A program made the translations under genes and the position numbers. A DNA stretch of 48,700 nucleotides from Candidatus Aminicenantota bacterium (GTDB lineage Bacteria > Acidobacteriota > Aminicenantia > UBA2199), in the NCBI GenBank assembly GCA_029938635.1, contig JAOZUQ010000013.1, positions 6,805 through 55,504 of the forward strand. Reading direction: 5' to 3'. The notes under the pieces are model-generated. The model saw only the letters and a program-made list of their open reading frames with translations, was not told the DNA's origin and did not search any database. How positions within the stretch are numbered: the stretch's first letter is position 1; every line of letters starts with the position of its first letter. Below are positions 17,605-25,582 of this stretch, in pieces.

Positions 17605-19914
17605 CTATTCAAAGAAACCGAGGGCTTTATTGGTATCGCCGTTCATAATAATAGTAATGGTGGAATCTTTTTTCATGTCTTCGGATGAAACAACCCTGAT
17701 AACCTTATCCATTGAACGGTCATCGGGGAAAAAATCTTTTAAATGGTTGGGAAGCTTCTTGAATTCATCACATTTAAACTCAGTTCCTTCATTATCGGGG
17801 TATAAAGGGAGATATTTAATGTTTGATTCAACCAAATCCTGAAAGAAATGGGTTCCGAACGAAAGTTCCGGTGTATAGCCATCTTTTTCGTAAGCAAGTT
17901 CTATCAGCATGGATGTATTGAATATATCACTATAAGTAACCTGAACTCCGAGTTTGATATCACCTCTGCTTCCCCATCTTCCCGGCCCGGCAAGGATAAA
18001 CTTTTTTGCAGGGAGTTTTTTATTCAGCACAGAAACAATATGTGCGGTTTTTTTCATGTCTTCTTCAGTGGGGAGTGAATTATATTCCTCAGGTATTACA
18101 CAAACTATATACTTGATATCTTTTATAGCCCCGGAGGTTATATACCTGTCTGCTCTAATGATCACATCTTCGTCATCAATATTCTCCGGGATCGCTTCAG
18201 CTATTTCAGCATTTGACCGGACCTGAGGCCGGCACTGAAGAATGAATAGTTTTTCACCATCACAGGCGAATTCAACATCAACCGGTGATTTAAATGCCTT
18301 GCTTAATATTTTCAGGATCTTGTCCATTTTCTTTAAGAAATGGGGAGTGTCTGTCAACTTCTGAAAAGTAACAACTATATCTGATTCTGACGGATCGAAC
18401 ATTACACCTATTGGTGGAGTGAGATTCCTGTCTTTATCAACAGATACAATATATTCAATTTTTTTTATCTTATCTCCATGTTTTTTTATCAAAGGTTCTA
18501 ATTCGACTGTTTCGAACTCATTTGTTTTCAGATTCAGAACATCTGCCTTTTTCTGGGAATATTTTATTTTATCTTCATAAGAAATATTGATCTGCAGCCC
18601 GGGCTTTCCCGGGGATGCAAGGAAGGGATAATCATCTGCAACCCGGTCAACGGCTCGAGTCCCAAGCCCGGCAACCATTCTGATAACTCCATCCTCTCTA
18701 TTTATTCTCGGGGACCACCTGAACTCATTATTGGAGAAAGCAACACCGGAATAAGTAGGGAAGAAGTAATCTCCGACCCGGTTACCGACAACTTCCTGAA
18801 GAAGTATACCCATCTCTTCCTGGAAATCGATCAGTCCTCTCTCTTTTCTGTATTCGATCGGATCAGGGCCGAAAATGCTGGCATAGATCTCAGATATGGC
18901 ATCTAAAAGGGAGCTTAAATTTTTTTCATCCGATCCTGTATTTGCAAGGAACAGGCTCTTATATTTCCCGGAAAAAGCTGCATCAAAACTATCCTCTAGA
19001 AGGCTTGAGGATCTTACTATGATCGGTTTCTCACCAATTTCATGAAGCAGGTTCTTTAATTGAATGATTATTTCCTGAGGGAAAAATGAGTTCTTAAATA
19101 ATTGTTGGAGGTAGGGATATCCGGCACGTATCTCTGCTGTCTCAAGATATTTAAGGCTGGTTGTCTCTTCAAGTGCATTATAATGGATGAAATTTATAAT
19201 AGTATCTGAAGTTATGTACCAGCTTTTCGGAACATCCACATCTTTAAGATCGGGATCGTTTTTTATTTCATTTTTAAGGATCTCATGTCCAAGTATCAGT
19301 CCACCACTTTTCCCTCCCAGTTTTCCACTTCCTTTGGCGGGGCCGATTGTCCGTTGAACAATTCTGAAAAAATCCTTCACCAGAATATGATGCTTGGCAA
19401 TATTAATATAATTCAGGTTAGAGGAGAGGAACCTCCTGATAAGAAGAACACGCAGATTAATAAAGTCATCGGGTGACATTTCAAGCTCGGCTTTCGGTAT
19501 CTTCAGAAAACGGGCTAACACATCTTTTGAATCTACCAAAGCAATATTCTGGTTTTCAAATTCTATTGAAAGGAATCTGCTTCTTTCTTGAGAGACCCAT
19601 GTTTTTACCTGTTCCGTAATCTCATCATCCGGAATTGTGTCACCTGCAATCTGAAATACCTTATTTGAAAATTCTTTCAAAGAGGAACGGTTGATCTTGG
19701 GATTCGGCATATTTGAATAGAGTTTACTATCAACGTGATCTGATTTATCCTTAATGATTGTCTCTTCTAGATCTTCAAGAAGGTCTGTGATCTCCGGGAT
19801 ATTAAGCGTATAGAGATAATAGATCATTCTCCGGACAATCCTGTTGAACAGGACAATGTCCAGCTTTTCCAACATATCGATTATCACAGCCCATTCGGGC
19901 TTGCCGGATTTCAT
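17605..19914 (-). CDS. PEP/pyruvate-binding domain protein (PPDK_N family, no phosphohistidine domain)
   Basis: A 769-residue protein related to the ATP-grasp half of PEP synthase and pyruvate phosphate dikinase. After an N-terminal helical region of about 190 residues come GSGKLGGKSGGLILG (195-209), the Arg-containing IVRSSSLLEDSF near 306 and GVAFSNNEFRWSPR. A C-terminal domain contains GPGRWGSRGD and SFGTHFFQDLVE. The mobile His domain and the PEP-binding barrel of true PEP synthase are missing, so it cannot run the full reaction alone. Such proteins occur widely with unknown function. It is 30 bases downstream of glutamate dehydrogenase on the same strand. No ribosome site is seen. Confidence 0.8.
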   Translation of the reverse strand: MKSGKPEWAVIIDMLEKLDIVLFNRIVRRMIYYLYTLNIPEITDLLEDLEETIIKDKSDHVDSKLYSNMPNPKINRSSLKEFSNKVFQIAGDTIPDDEITEQVKTWVSQERSRFLSIEFENQNIALVDSKDVLARFLKIPKAELEMSPDDFINLRVLLIRRFLSSNLNYINIAKHHILVKDFFRIVQRTIGPAKGSGKLGGKSGGLILGHEILKNEIKNDPDLKDVDVPKSWYITSDTIINFIHYNALEETTSLKYLETAEIRAGYPYLQQLFKNSFFPQEIIIQLKNLLHEIGEKPIIVRSSSLLEDSFDAAFSGKYKSLFLANTGSDEKNLSSLLDAISEIYASIFGPDPIEYRKERGLIDFQEEMGILLQEVVGNRVGDYFFPTYSGVAFSNNEFRWSPRINREDGVIRMVAGLGTRAVDRVADDYPFLASPGKPGLQINISYEDKIKYSQKKADVLNLKTNEFETVELEPLIKKHGDKIKKIEYIVSVDKDRNLTPPIGVMFDPSESDIVVTFQKLTDTPHFLKKMDKILKILSKAFKSPVDVEFACDGEKLFILQCRPQVRSNAEIAEAIPENIDDEDVIIRADRYITSGAIKDIKYIVCVIPEEYNSLPTEEDMKKTAHIVSVLNKKLPAKKFILAGPGRWGSRGDIKLGVQVTYSDIFNTSMLIELAYEKDGYTPELSFGTHFFQDLVESNIKYLPLYPDNEGTEFKCDEFKKLPNHLKDFFPDDRSMDKVIRVVSSEDMKKDSTITIIMNGDTNKALGFFE

Positions 19915-19944
19915 GTTATCAGATTAATACAATCGGATTTTTAT

Positions 19945-21231
19945 TTAAACCCATCCTCTGAGCTTACTTGCTTCTGCAACCCTTGCGATAGCAATCATAT
20001 ATGCAGCATCTCTCATAAATATTCCTTTCTTTTCAGAAAGTTCATATACACCGTAAAAAGCTTTAGTCATTATATTATCAAGCTTTTCGATCACTTCTTC
20101 TTTAGTCCAGAAAAAATTCATATTTCCCTGGATCTGTTCAAAATAACTGCATGTAACACCACCTGCGTTTGCAAGGAAATCAGGGATAACAAATATTCCC
20201 CTTTCACTCAGGATCTTATCTGCTTCAGGTGTGGTGGGCCCATTTGCCCCTTCTGAAATGAATTTCACTTTTTCTGATATGTTCAATACTGTTTGTGCAT
20301 TTATCTGGTTTTCAAGTGCAGCGGGAATAAGTATATCAACTTCTCTGTTTATCCACTCATCTCCTGATAATATTTCATATCCCAGGCCTTTTGCTTTCCC
20401 TTTATTGATTCCACCGAATTTATCAGTAATATCAAGAAGTTCAGCAAGATCTATACCGGACTCTCTGTAAAATGAATAAGATTTCTGATCCTGCTGATCC
20501 CAACTTGATACGCAAACGGTTTTCCCGCCATATTTATGAAAAAGCTCGATAGCATATTGTGCGACATTTCCAAAACCCTGAAAGGAAGCAGTTGTTCCCT
20601 TTATATCAATATTCTTTGATTTTAAAGCCTCACGCAGAGTATAGATGACCCCGTATCCGGTAGCTTCTGTTCTCCCGAGAGAGCCTCCCATACCAACAGG
20701 TTTTCCTGTGATCATACCGGGAAATTTCCCTCCGTTTATATTTTCATATTCGTCCATCATCCAGAGCATATGCTGTGCATTTGTCATTACATCGGGTGCA
20801 GGTATGTCCTGTAAAGGCCCTATATTTCTTGCTATTTGCTTTACCCAACCTCTGCATATCTGTTCCTGTTCTCTCATTGACAGATTATGAGGGTCACAAA
20901 TGACTCCACCTTTGCCACCTCCAAGAGGGATGTCAACAACTGCACATTTCCATGTCATCCATGTAGCAAGTGCTTTAACTGTGTCAATTGTTTCCTGTGG
21001 ATGGAATCTGATCCCTCCTTTACTTGGCCCTCTTGCATCATTATGCTGAACTCTGAAGCCCTTGAATACTTTTGTTGTGCCATCATCCATCCTGACAGGT
21101 ATGGTGAAATGGTACTCTCTTCTAGGGTTTCTGAGAAAATCTCTTGTACCTTCTTCCAGTCCAAGCTGTTCTGCAATTTCATCAAATTGTTGCTGCGCCA
21201 TTTTAAATGGATTAAATGATTTATCCTCCAT
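19945..21231 (-). CDS. gdhA: Glutamate dehydrogenase
   Basis: A 428-residue Glu/Leu/Phe/Val dehydrogenase family protein that interconverts glutamate and 2-oxoglutarate plus ammonia with NAD(P). The substrate motif is PSKGGIRFHP (69-78), and the catalytic lysine lies in IPLGGGKGGVICDP (Lys107). TEATGYGV opens the dinucleotide domain. Length matches hexameric GDH of about 420 residues. The ATG at 21231 has an ideal AAGGAG site seven bases upstream and lies ten bases after the thyX stop. An upstream in-frame start at 21309 would overlap thyX by 68 bases and has no such site. Cofactor preference is not decided here. Confidence 0.93.
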   Translation of the reverse strand: MEDKSFNPFKMAQQQFDEIAEQLGLEEGTRDFLRNPRREYHFTIPVRMDDGTTKVFKGFRVQHNDARGPSKGGIRFHPQETIDTVKALATWMTWKCAVVDIPLGGGKGGVICDPHNLSMREQEQICRGWVKQIARNIGPLQDIPAPDVMTNAQHMLWMMDEYENINGGKFPGMITGKPVGMGGSLGRTEATGYGVIYTLREALKSKNIDIKGTTASFQGFGNVAQYAIELFHKYGGKTVCVSSWDQQDQKSYSFYRESGIDLAELLDITDKFGGINKGKAKGLGYEILSGDEWINREVDILIPAALENQINAQTVLNISEKVKFISEGANGPTTPEADKILSERGIFVIPDFLANAGGVTCSYFEQIQGNMNFFWTKEEVIEKLDNIMTKAFYGVYELSEKKGIFMRDAAYMIAIARVAEASKLRGWV

Positions 21232-21241
21232 AGAAAGCTCC

Positions 21242-22699
21242 TTATATATTAAATTTTGGTTTTTTATTATAAATGTTTTCAAATCTTTTATTATATTCGT
21301 CTTTTCCACTCAAAAGAATTGTAGATAAAGGGAATAGCTTCCTGATCTCAATAAGAAGCTTATCAGAAAGATTTTTAATGTCCCATTGTGCATGCTTATC
21401 ACTTCTGAGTCTTATGAAATGGAAAGCTTCCCGGAGGTTCATTTTCATTACAACATTCCTTCTATGGGAATTGGTTAGAATATAATCTGCAGAAGAACCG
21501 TATCTTTCATTAAGTTTTAAATAAACTGAATTTGTTTCTTTAATGACATTAAGAAATTTCTCTTCCATACCTATGTTTTTTATATTCTCAGGGATTGTAT
21601 TTCCATGCTCTATTTTGTAATCTCCCTGCAATAATGAAGCCATCCTGTGCCTCTTAAGCTGTGCGAAATTTGAAGCACTTACAAGTGCCTGGAATGTAAT
21701 ATCAGCAAATTCAAAATTTCTGGGGGGAGTATCAAAGAATTCCATGTTTTTGAAAATATCTAAATAAATTCTTTCCTTCTCTTCATAAGTCATAGCAGAT
21801 ACAGAATCAAGTGCAGATGAGAACCCTACAGAGTTAAATATACTGAGGAAGGAAGCGAGAATCTTTTCATCTCCATCCTTTTCAAACTCGATTATCTCCA
21901 GATCTGGGGACAATTTTGAAACGGAGTTATCTTTGAATTCAGGAAGAGACAAAAAGCGCAGATCTTTCTCAAATTCTGATGGTTCCGGGAAGAGAATTAT
22001 TGAAGGAGCTACATTCGCTACCAGATTATATAATTTTTTCCCTGCTTCATTTACTTCATTTATATTACTCAATGAAAAATTTCTGAAAAGATGCTCAAGG
22101 TTTCTTGCATTAATGGTCATTCCTGCCTGGCCCAGAGTTGCAAGTGATAATATATATCTTGCATCTTCTTTTGCCCAACCTTCCAGCAGGCTTTTATTGG
22201 ATTTTTCAGCAGCCAGATCAGAGAATTTATTGAAAATATATTCCCTTAAAAGTTTAAATAAAGATTCATAAGTTTTATTCTGAAGTTCAATTATCTCAAT
22301 AAAATCTTTTTTCAGGATTGTATCATCAAAATCTTCAGGGATTATATAGTCACCTTTTAATGTTACATAACGCTGGGATTTTTCTGTATAGGAAACAAGT
22401 CTGAACCTTTCAATACTTTCCAGGGCAAGCCTTGAAATCCCGATCAGGTCAAAATTGAACACAGCATGTTCTGCAACAGAATGATGTCCCATATCGAAAA
22501 TTATCTTCTGATTTGATCTGCGGGCCTTCTCTACGTCCTTTCTTGCATCTTCTCTTAATTCAGTAACACTTTTTTTGCTTCTGCTGATCCGGGCATATGC
22601 AGAACTGAAAATTTCCGGTGTTAATAATTTTCCGTTAACTTTTTGGAACTCCTCCATACTGTCTGTTTCAATATTGAATCCTGCAAGTTTAATATCCAT
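21242..22699 (-). CDS. thyX: Double-domain FAD-dependent thymidylate synthase (ThyX-like)
   Basis: A 485-residue protein, twice the usual ThyX length, made of two ThyX-like halves. The N-terminal half has GHHSVAEH (71-78), a modified signature RFRLVSYTEKSQRYV (98-112, for RHRxxSxxxxSxRY) and EDARYILSL with NARNLEHLF (178-205). The C-terminal half repeats these more loosely: FAQLKRHRMASLLQG (345-359), then NLREAFHFIRLR with HAQWDI (421-441). ThyX makes dTMP from dUMP using methylene-tetrahydrofolate and FADH2. Long ThyX proteins are known in some bacteria such as Chlamydia. Whether both halves are catalytic is unclear. No ribosome site is visible. It precedes gdhA by ten bases. Confidence 0.82.
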   Translation of the reverse strand: MDIKLAGFNIETDSMEEFQKVNGKLLTPEIFSSAYARISRSKKSVTELREDARKDVEKARRSNQKIIFDMGHHSVAEHAVFNFDLIGISRLALESIERFRLVSYTEKSQRYVTLKGDYIIPEDFDDTILKKDFIEIIELQNKTYESLFKLLREYIFNKFSDLAAEKSNKSLLEGWAKEDARYILSLATLGQAGMTINARNLEHLFRNFSLSNINEVNEAGKKLYNLVANVAPSIILFPEPSEFEKDLRFLSLPEFKDNSVSKLSPDLEIIEFEKDGDEKILASFLSIFNSVGFSSALDSVSAMTYEEKERIYLDIFKNMEFFDTPPRNFEFADITFQALVSASNFAQLKRHRMASLLQGDYKIEHGNTIPENIKNIGMEEKFLNVIKETNSVYLKLNERYGSSADYILTNSHRRNVVMKMNLREAFHFIRLRSDKHAQWDIKNLSDKLLIEIRKLFPLSTILLSGKDEYNKRFENIYNKKPKFNI

Positions 22700-22778
22700 T
22701 TATGCACCATTAAAAAAGAATAAGACAGAGAGGGGAAAATTTAAAAGTGGATTGTGCAAATAATATCGAAATTGAATA

Positions 22779-23363
22779 CTAGATAAGGTCATGAGCCGAG
22801 ATCGCCTGAATGACTTTGTGAGCACTCTCATCAATGGTTGAGTTATTCCATATTTCAATAACTTTCAGATTATCTTCTTTGACAGTTTCAAGAAAAAGAT
22901 CTTCTGTCTGTTTTATATAATCAATATTTCTTACTCTGAACTCACTATTCTGTTCTCTTTTCTCAAATTCCTTAAGATCTATTCTTATAAGGAATGCAAG
23001 ATCATAACTCTCGATCCAGAATTTGTAGATCTTTTTGAGGAGTTCATTCTTTTCTTCCAGTTTAGCAGTCATCTCCATATTCTGGAGAGAAGATTTCCAC
23101 AGAACCCAATGGTCAAGAATTGAACGGTCACTAAACAGGAGATCATAATTCTTCTGCATTTCAATGTTTTCTTCATTTATCTGTGCTGTCATAAAGAAAA
23201 AATGGCTTATAAAACTCGACTTTATTTCATCATCAAAAGGATTTTTTGAGTTTATATCATTAACTGAGGTTGTTTTATATTTAAGTGAGAGGATTTTTTT
23301 TACTTCTGTCAGAAGTGAGGTCTTTCCGCCACCATAAACTCCAGACATAGATATTTTATTCAT
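22779..23363 (-). CDS. P-loop kinase-like ATPase (AAA_28/deoxynucleoside-kinase-like)
   Basis: A 194-residue P-loop protein. The Walker A motif GVYGGGKTSLL begins at residue 8, and LLFSDRSILDHW near 75 resembles the DRS motif of deoxynucleoside and NMP kinases. The Arg/Glu-rich stretch EKREQNSEFRVR could be the lid. The substrate is unknown. It sits 79 bases upstream of thyX on the same strand, so a role in dTMP or other nucleotide supply is tempting but unproven. The start at 23363 has no ribosome site. A consensus promoter places the transcript start at the ATG itself. Confidence 0.7.
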   Translation of the reverse strand: MNKISMSGVYGGGKTSLLTEVKKILSLKYKTTSVNDINSKNPFDDEIKSSFISHFFFMTAQINEENIEMQKNYDLLFSDRSILDHWVLWKSSLQNMEMTAKLEEKNELLKKIYKFWIESYDLAFLIRIDLKEFEKREQNSEFRVRNIDYIKQTEDLFLETVKEDNLKVIEIWNNSTIDESAHKVIQAISAHDLI

Positions 23364-23369
23364 AGGTGG

Positions 23370-23398
23370 ATTTTAATAAAAATCAAGGTTTATGTCAA
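23370..23398 (-). promoter_or_regulatory. Consensus promoter of the P-loop kinase gene, predicted leaderless
   Basis: On the minus strand TTGACA (23398-23393), exactly 17 bases, then TAAAAT (23375-23370). The ATG begins six bases further on, at 23363, the usual distance to a transcription start. No Shine-Dalgarno sequence fits between. Confidence 0.65.
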
Positions 23399-23500
23399 AT
23401 AATAGCATATCCTTTTATTTTAATTGTGGACTCTGTTTATCAGATTAAAATCAACTCATTATGGTTCTAAAACCATGGAGGATAAATTTTATAAGACTTC

Positions 23501-23509
23501 TGATATAAT
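23501..23509 (+). promoter_or_regulatory. Extended -10 promoter of the BaiN-like gene, predicted leaderless
   Basis: TGATATAAT is a perfect extended -10 element. Its last base is six bases before the GTG at 23516. A 6-bp-arm dyad, ATGGTT/AACCAT (23461-23476), lies upstream. No ribosome site is present. Confidence 0.55.
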
Positions 23510-23515
23510 ATTTTT

Positions 23516-24844
23516 GTGAAAAGAAAAAAATCGGAAAACTCCAATCCACTTCATAATGAATACGATCTTATTATAATCGGTGCCGGGCCTGCTGGACTGA
23601 TCGCTGCAATCGAGAGTAATGTTAATAATGTAAGAATTATTGTGATAGAGCAGAAATTCAAACCTGCAATGAAATTGAGGATAACAGGGAAAGGAAATTG
23701 TAATATTACAAATGAAGCCGGGGTAGAAGAATTTATTGAGAATTTTGGCAGGAACGGGAAATTTTTAAGACAGAGCTTTAACAAATTTTTTAATGAAGAT
23801 CTTATAGGTTATTTTAACGAGCTCGGTGTTGATTTTGAGCTTGAGAGAGGAGGCAGATATTATCCGAAAAGTGGAAAGGCTGAGACAATAGTAAACTCAT
23901 TATTACAGCGCCTTGATGATCTTAATATTGAAATTGTAACTAATTTCAAGGCGGAAAATATTATTGTTAGGAAATCAGGTGAATTTGAGATCAGACTATC
24001 TGACAAAGACCGGCCTGATGGTGACTTACAGAGCAGCTTAAATCTTAAAACAGAGAGAATTCTTTTAGCAACGGGAGGAAGGTCATATCCCGGAACCGGA
24101 TCTGATGGTTCGGGGTTTGTTCTTGCAGAAGGACTTGGGCATACGATTGTTCCAATTATCCCTGCTTTGGTTCCATTGAAAGGAAAGGGGAATATACCTG
24201 AAGAACTTAACGGCCTTAGTATAAGGAATTGCAGGGTAAAAGTATTCAGTGCTGATAAAAAAGTTGATGATCAATTCGGTGAGATGGAATTTCGTGATAA
24301 TGAGATCGCCGGGCCTGTGATTCTCTCTATGAGTAAGGATATTGTCAAAAAGATCAAAAAAGGTGAGAGAATATTTTTAAGTATAGATCTTAAACCTTCT
24401 CTTGACTATAAAAAACTGGACAACAGAATATTGAGAGAAGTAAAGGATAAGAAGAATAAAAATTGCACTGATATTTTAAAAACATTATTGCCCGGTAAAG
24501 CGATAAATTTGTTTCTGACTTTGACAGGAATTGACGGCAAAAAGAATCCCGGCCAGTTAACATCTGAAGAGAGACGAAATTTGAATAACCTCTTAAAAGG
24601 GCTCAAAATTCCTGTAAAAGGAAGTGCATCTATATCCAAGGCTCTTGTTACATCTGGTGGCGTAAGCTTAAGTGAGATTGATCAGGCAACAATGGAATCA
24701 AAAATTATTAAAGGATTATATTTCGCAGGTGAAGTAATGGATATAGACGGAGAGACAGGAGGATTTAATCTTCAGGCTGCATTTTCAACGGGGTGGGTAG
24801 CAGGAAGGAGCCTGAAGAACTCAATTATAAAAACAGGAGAGTAA
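23516..24844 (+). CDS. NAD(P)/FAD-dependent oxidoreductase, BaiN/YhiN (HI0933) family
   Basis: A 442-residue flavoprotein. The FAD Rossmann motif LIIIGAGPAGLIAA lies near residues 18-31, followed by the family's KLRITGKGNCNITN, GGRYYPKSGKA, a second glycine-rich TGGRSYPGTGSDG and the C-terminal GETGGFNLQAAFSTG. YhiN-type proteins are widespread; one clostridial member, BaiN, has been linked to bile-acid reduction. The physiological substrate here is unknown. The start is the GTG at 23516, with no ribosome site and an extended -10 just upstream. A nitroreductase gene follows after one base, forming a small redox operon. Confidence 0.87.
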   Translation: MKRKKSENSNPLHNEYDLIIIGAGPAGLIAAIESNVNNVRIIVIEQKFKPAMKLRITGKGNCNITNEAGVEEFIENFGRNGKFLRQSFNKFFNEDLIGYFNELGVDFELERGGRYYPKSGKAETIVNSLLQRLDDLNIEIVTNFKAENIIVRKSGEFEIRLSDKDRPDGDLQSSLNLKTERILLATGGRSYPGTGSDGSGFVLAEGLGHTIVPIIPALVPLKGKGNIPEELNGLSIRNCRVKVFSADKKVDDQFGEMEFRDNEIAGPVILSMSKDIVKKIKKGERIFLSIDLKPSLDYKKLDNRILREVKDKKNKNCTDILKTLLPGKAINLFLTLTGIDGKKNPGQLTSEERRNLNNLLKGLKIPVKGSASISKALVTSGGVSLSEIDQATMESKIIKGLYFAGEVMDIDGETGGFNLQAAFSTGWVAGRSLKNSIIKTGE

Positions 24845-24845
24845 T

Positions 24846-25373
24846 ATGACTCAAAATGATTTTTATGACTTGATCAGAAAAAGAAGAAGTATCAGGGCTT
24901 TTGATATAGATAGAAAAGTTCCGGATGATACTATTATAAGAATACTCGAAGCGGGACGTTTAGCACCGACTGCAAGTAACAGACAACCTGTTAAATTTCA
25001 TCTTGTGCAGAAAAGAAAAATACTTGAAAAACTACATAATTGTTACTCAAGGAACTGGTTTCATAATGCACCTGCAATACTTGTCCTGACAGGAAGAAGG
25101 GAAGATGCATGGGTCCGCTCATATGACAGATATAATTCACTTGAAATGGATGCCTCCATCATGATGGATCATATGATATTAGCAGCCGAATCAGAAGGTG
25201 TGTCAACCTGCTGGATCATTGCTTTTGAACCGGACATAGTAAAAGATGTCCTGGAATTGAAGGATAACGAAATCCCTCTGGTAATGACCCCGTTAGGCTA
25301 TTTCCCCGACGGATATGAGAAAAGGGAAATGCCTGAAAGAAAAACCCTGGATGAACTGGTAACCCGATATTAA
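24846..25373 (+). CDS. Nitroreductase family protein
   Basis: A 175-residue FMN-binding protein. The N-terminal RRSIRAFDIDRKVPDD and LEAGRLAPTASNRQP are the phosphate and flavin contacts of the family. A C-terminal MTPLGYFPDG completes the fold, and the length is typical. Such enzymes use NAD(P)H to reduce nitro compounds, quinones or flavins; the natural substrate is not predictable. An AGGAG site lies in the end of the preceding gene, whose stop is one base away, so the two are cotranscribed. Confidence 0.88.
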   Translation: MTQNDFYDLIRKRRSIRAFDIDRKVPDDTIIRILEAGRLAPTASNRQPVKFHLVQKRKILEKLHNCYSRNWFHNAPAILVLTGRREDAWVRSYDRYNSLEMDASIMMDHMILAAESEGVSTCWIIAFEPDIVKDVLELKDNEIPLVMTPLGYFPDGYEKREMPERKTLDELVTRY

Positions 25374-25512
25374 ATATTATTTTTAGTAAAACAATGTCTC
25401 TAATAATATAAAGAGAGACAAAAATCGATCATAAATAGATCAAAAGTTATTAATAATTAAAAGAAGGTTATAGCTCTCATAATGTTTATATTGTTTTAAT
25501 TTCAAATTAACA

Positions 25513-25536
25513 TATAATATAAATATATGTATTTAT
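25513..25536 (+). promoter_or_regulatory. Candidate -10 and hairpin upstream of the mannoside cluster
   Basis: TATAAT (25513-25518) has a weak TTGTTT 16 bases upstream (25491-25496). It is followed directly by ATAAATA-TATG-TATTTAT, a perfect 7-bp hairpin at the expected transcript start. The leader to the ATG at 25583 would be about 60 bases. The rest of the 209-base gap (25374-25582) is very A+T-rich with nothing else recognised. Confidence 0.35.
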
Positions 25537-25582
25537 AAATATTAAAATTTTTCATTTTGCAGTATAGAGATTAAGTATTAAC

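Noticed and set aside
17579-17842. Open frame of 87 codons on the plus strand
   Set aside because: It lies almost wholly antisense to the end of the PEP-binding gene, has no family features, and its start is inside the 22-bp repeats.
23475-23519. 14-codon frame whose TGA overlaps the GTG start of the BaiN-like gene, a possible leader peptide
   Set aside because: No ribosome site, and the extended -10 at 23501-23509 lies inside it, so it would not be transcribed from that promoter. Probably chance.
25396-25420. GTCTCT/AGAGAC hairpin after the nitroreductase gene as a terminator
   Set aside because: The stem is short with a 12-base loop, and A rather than T follows on the coding strand.
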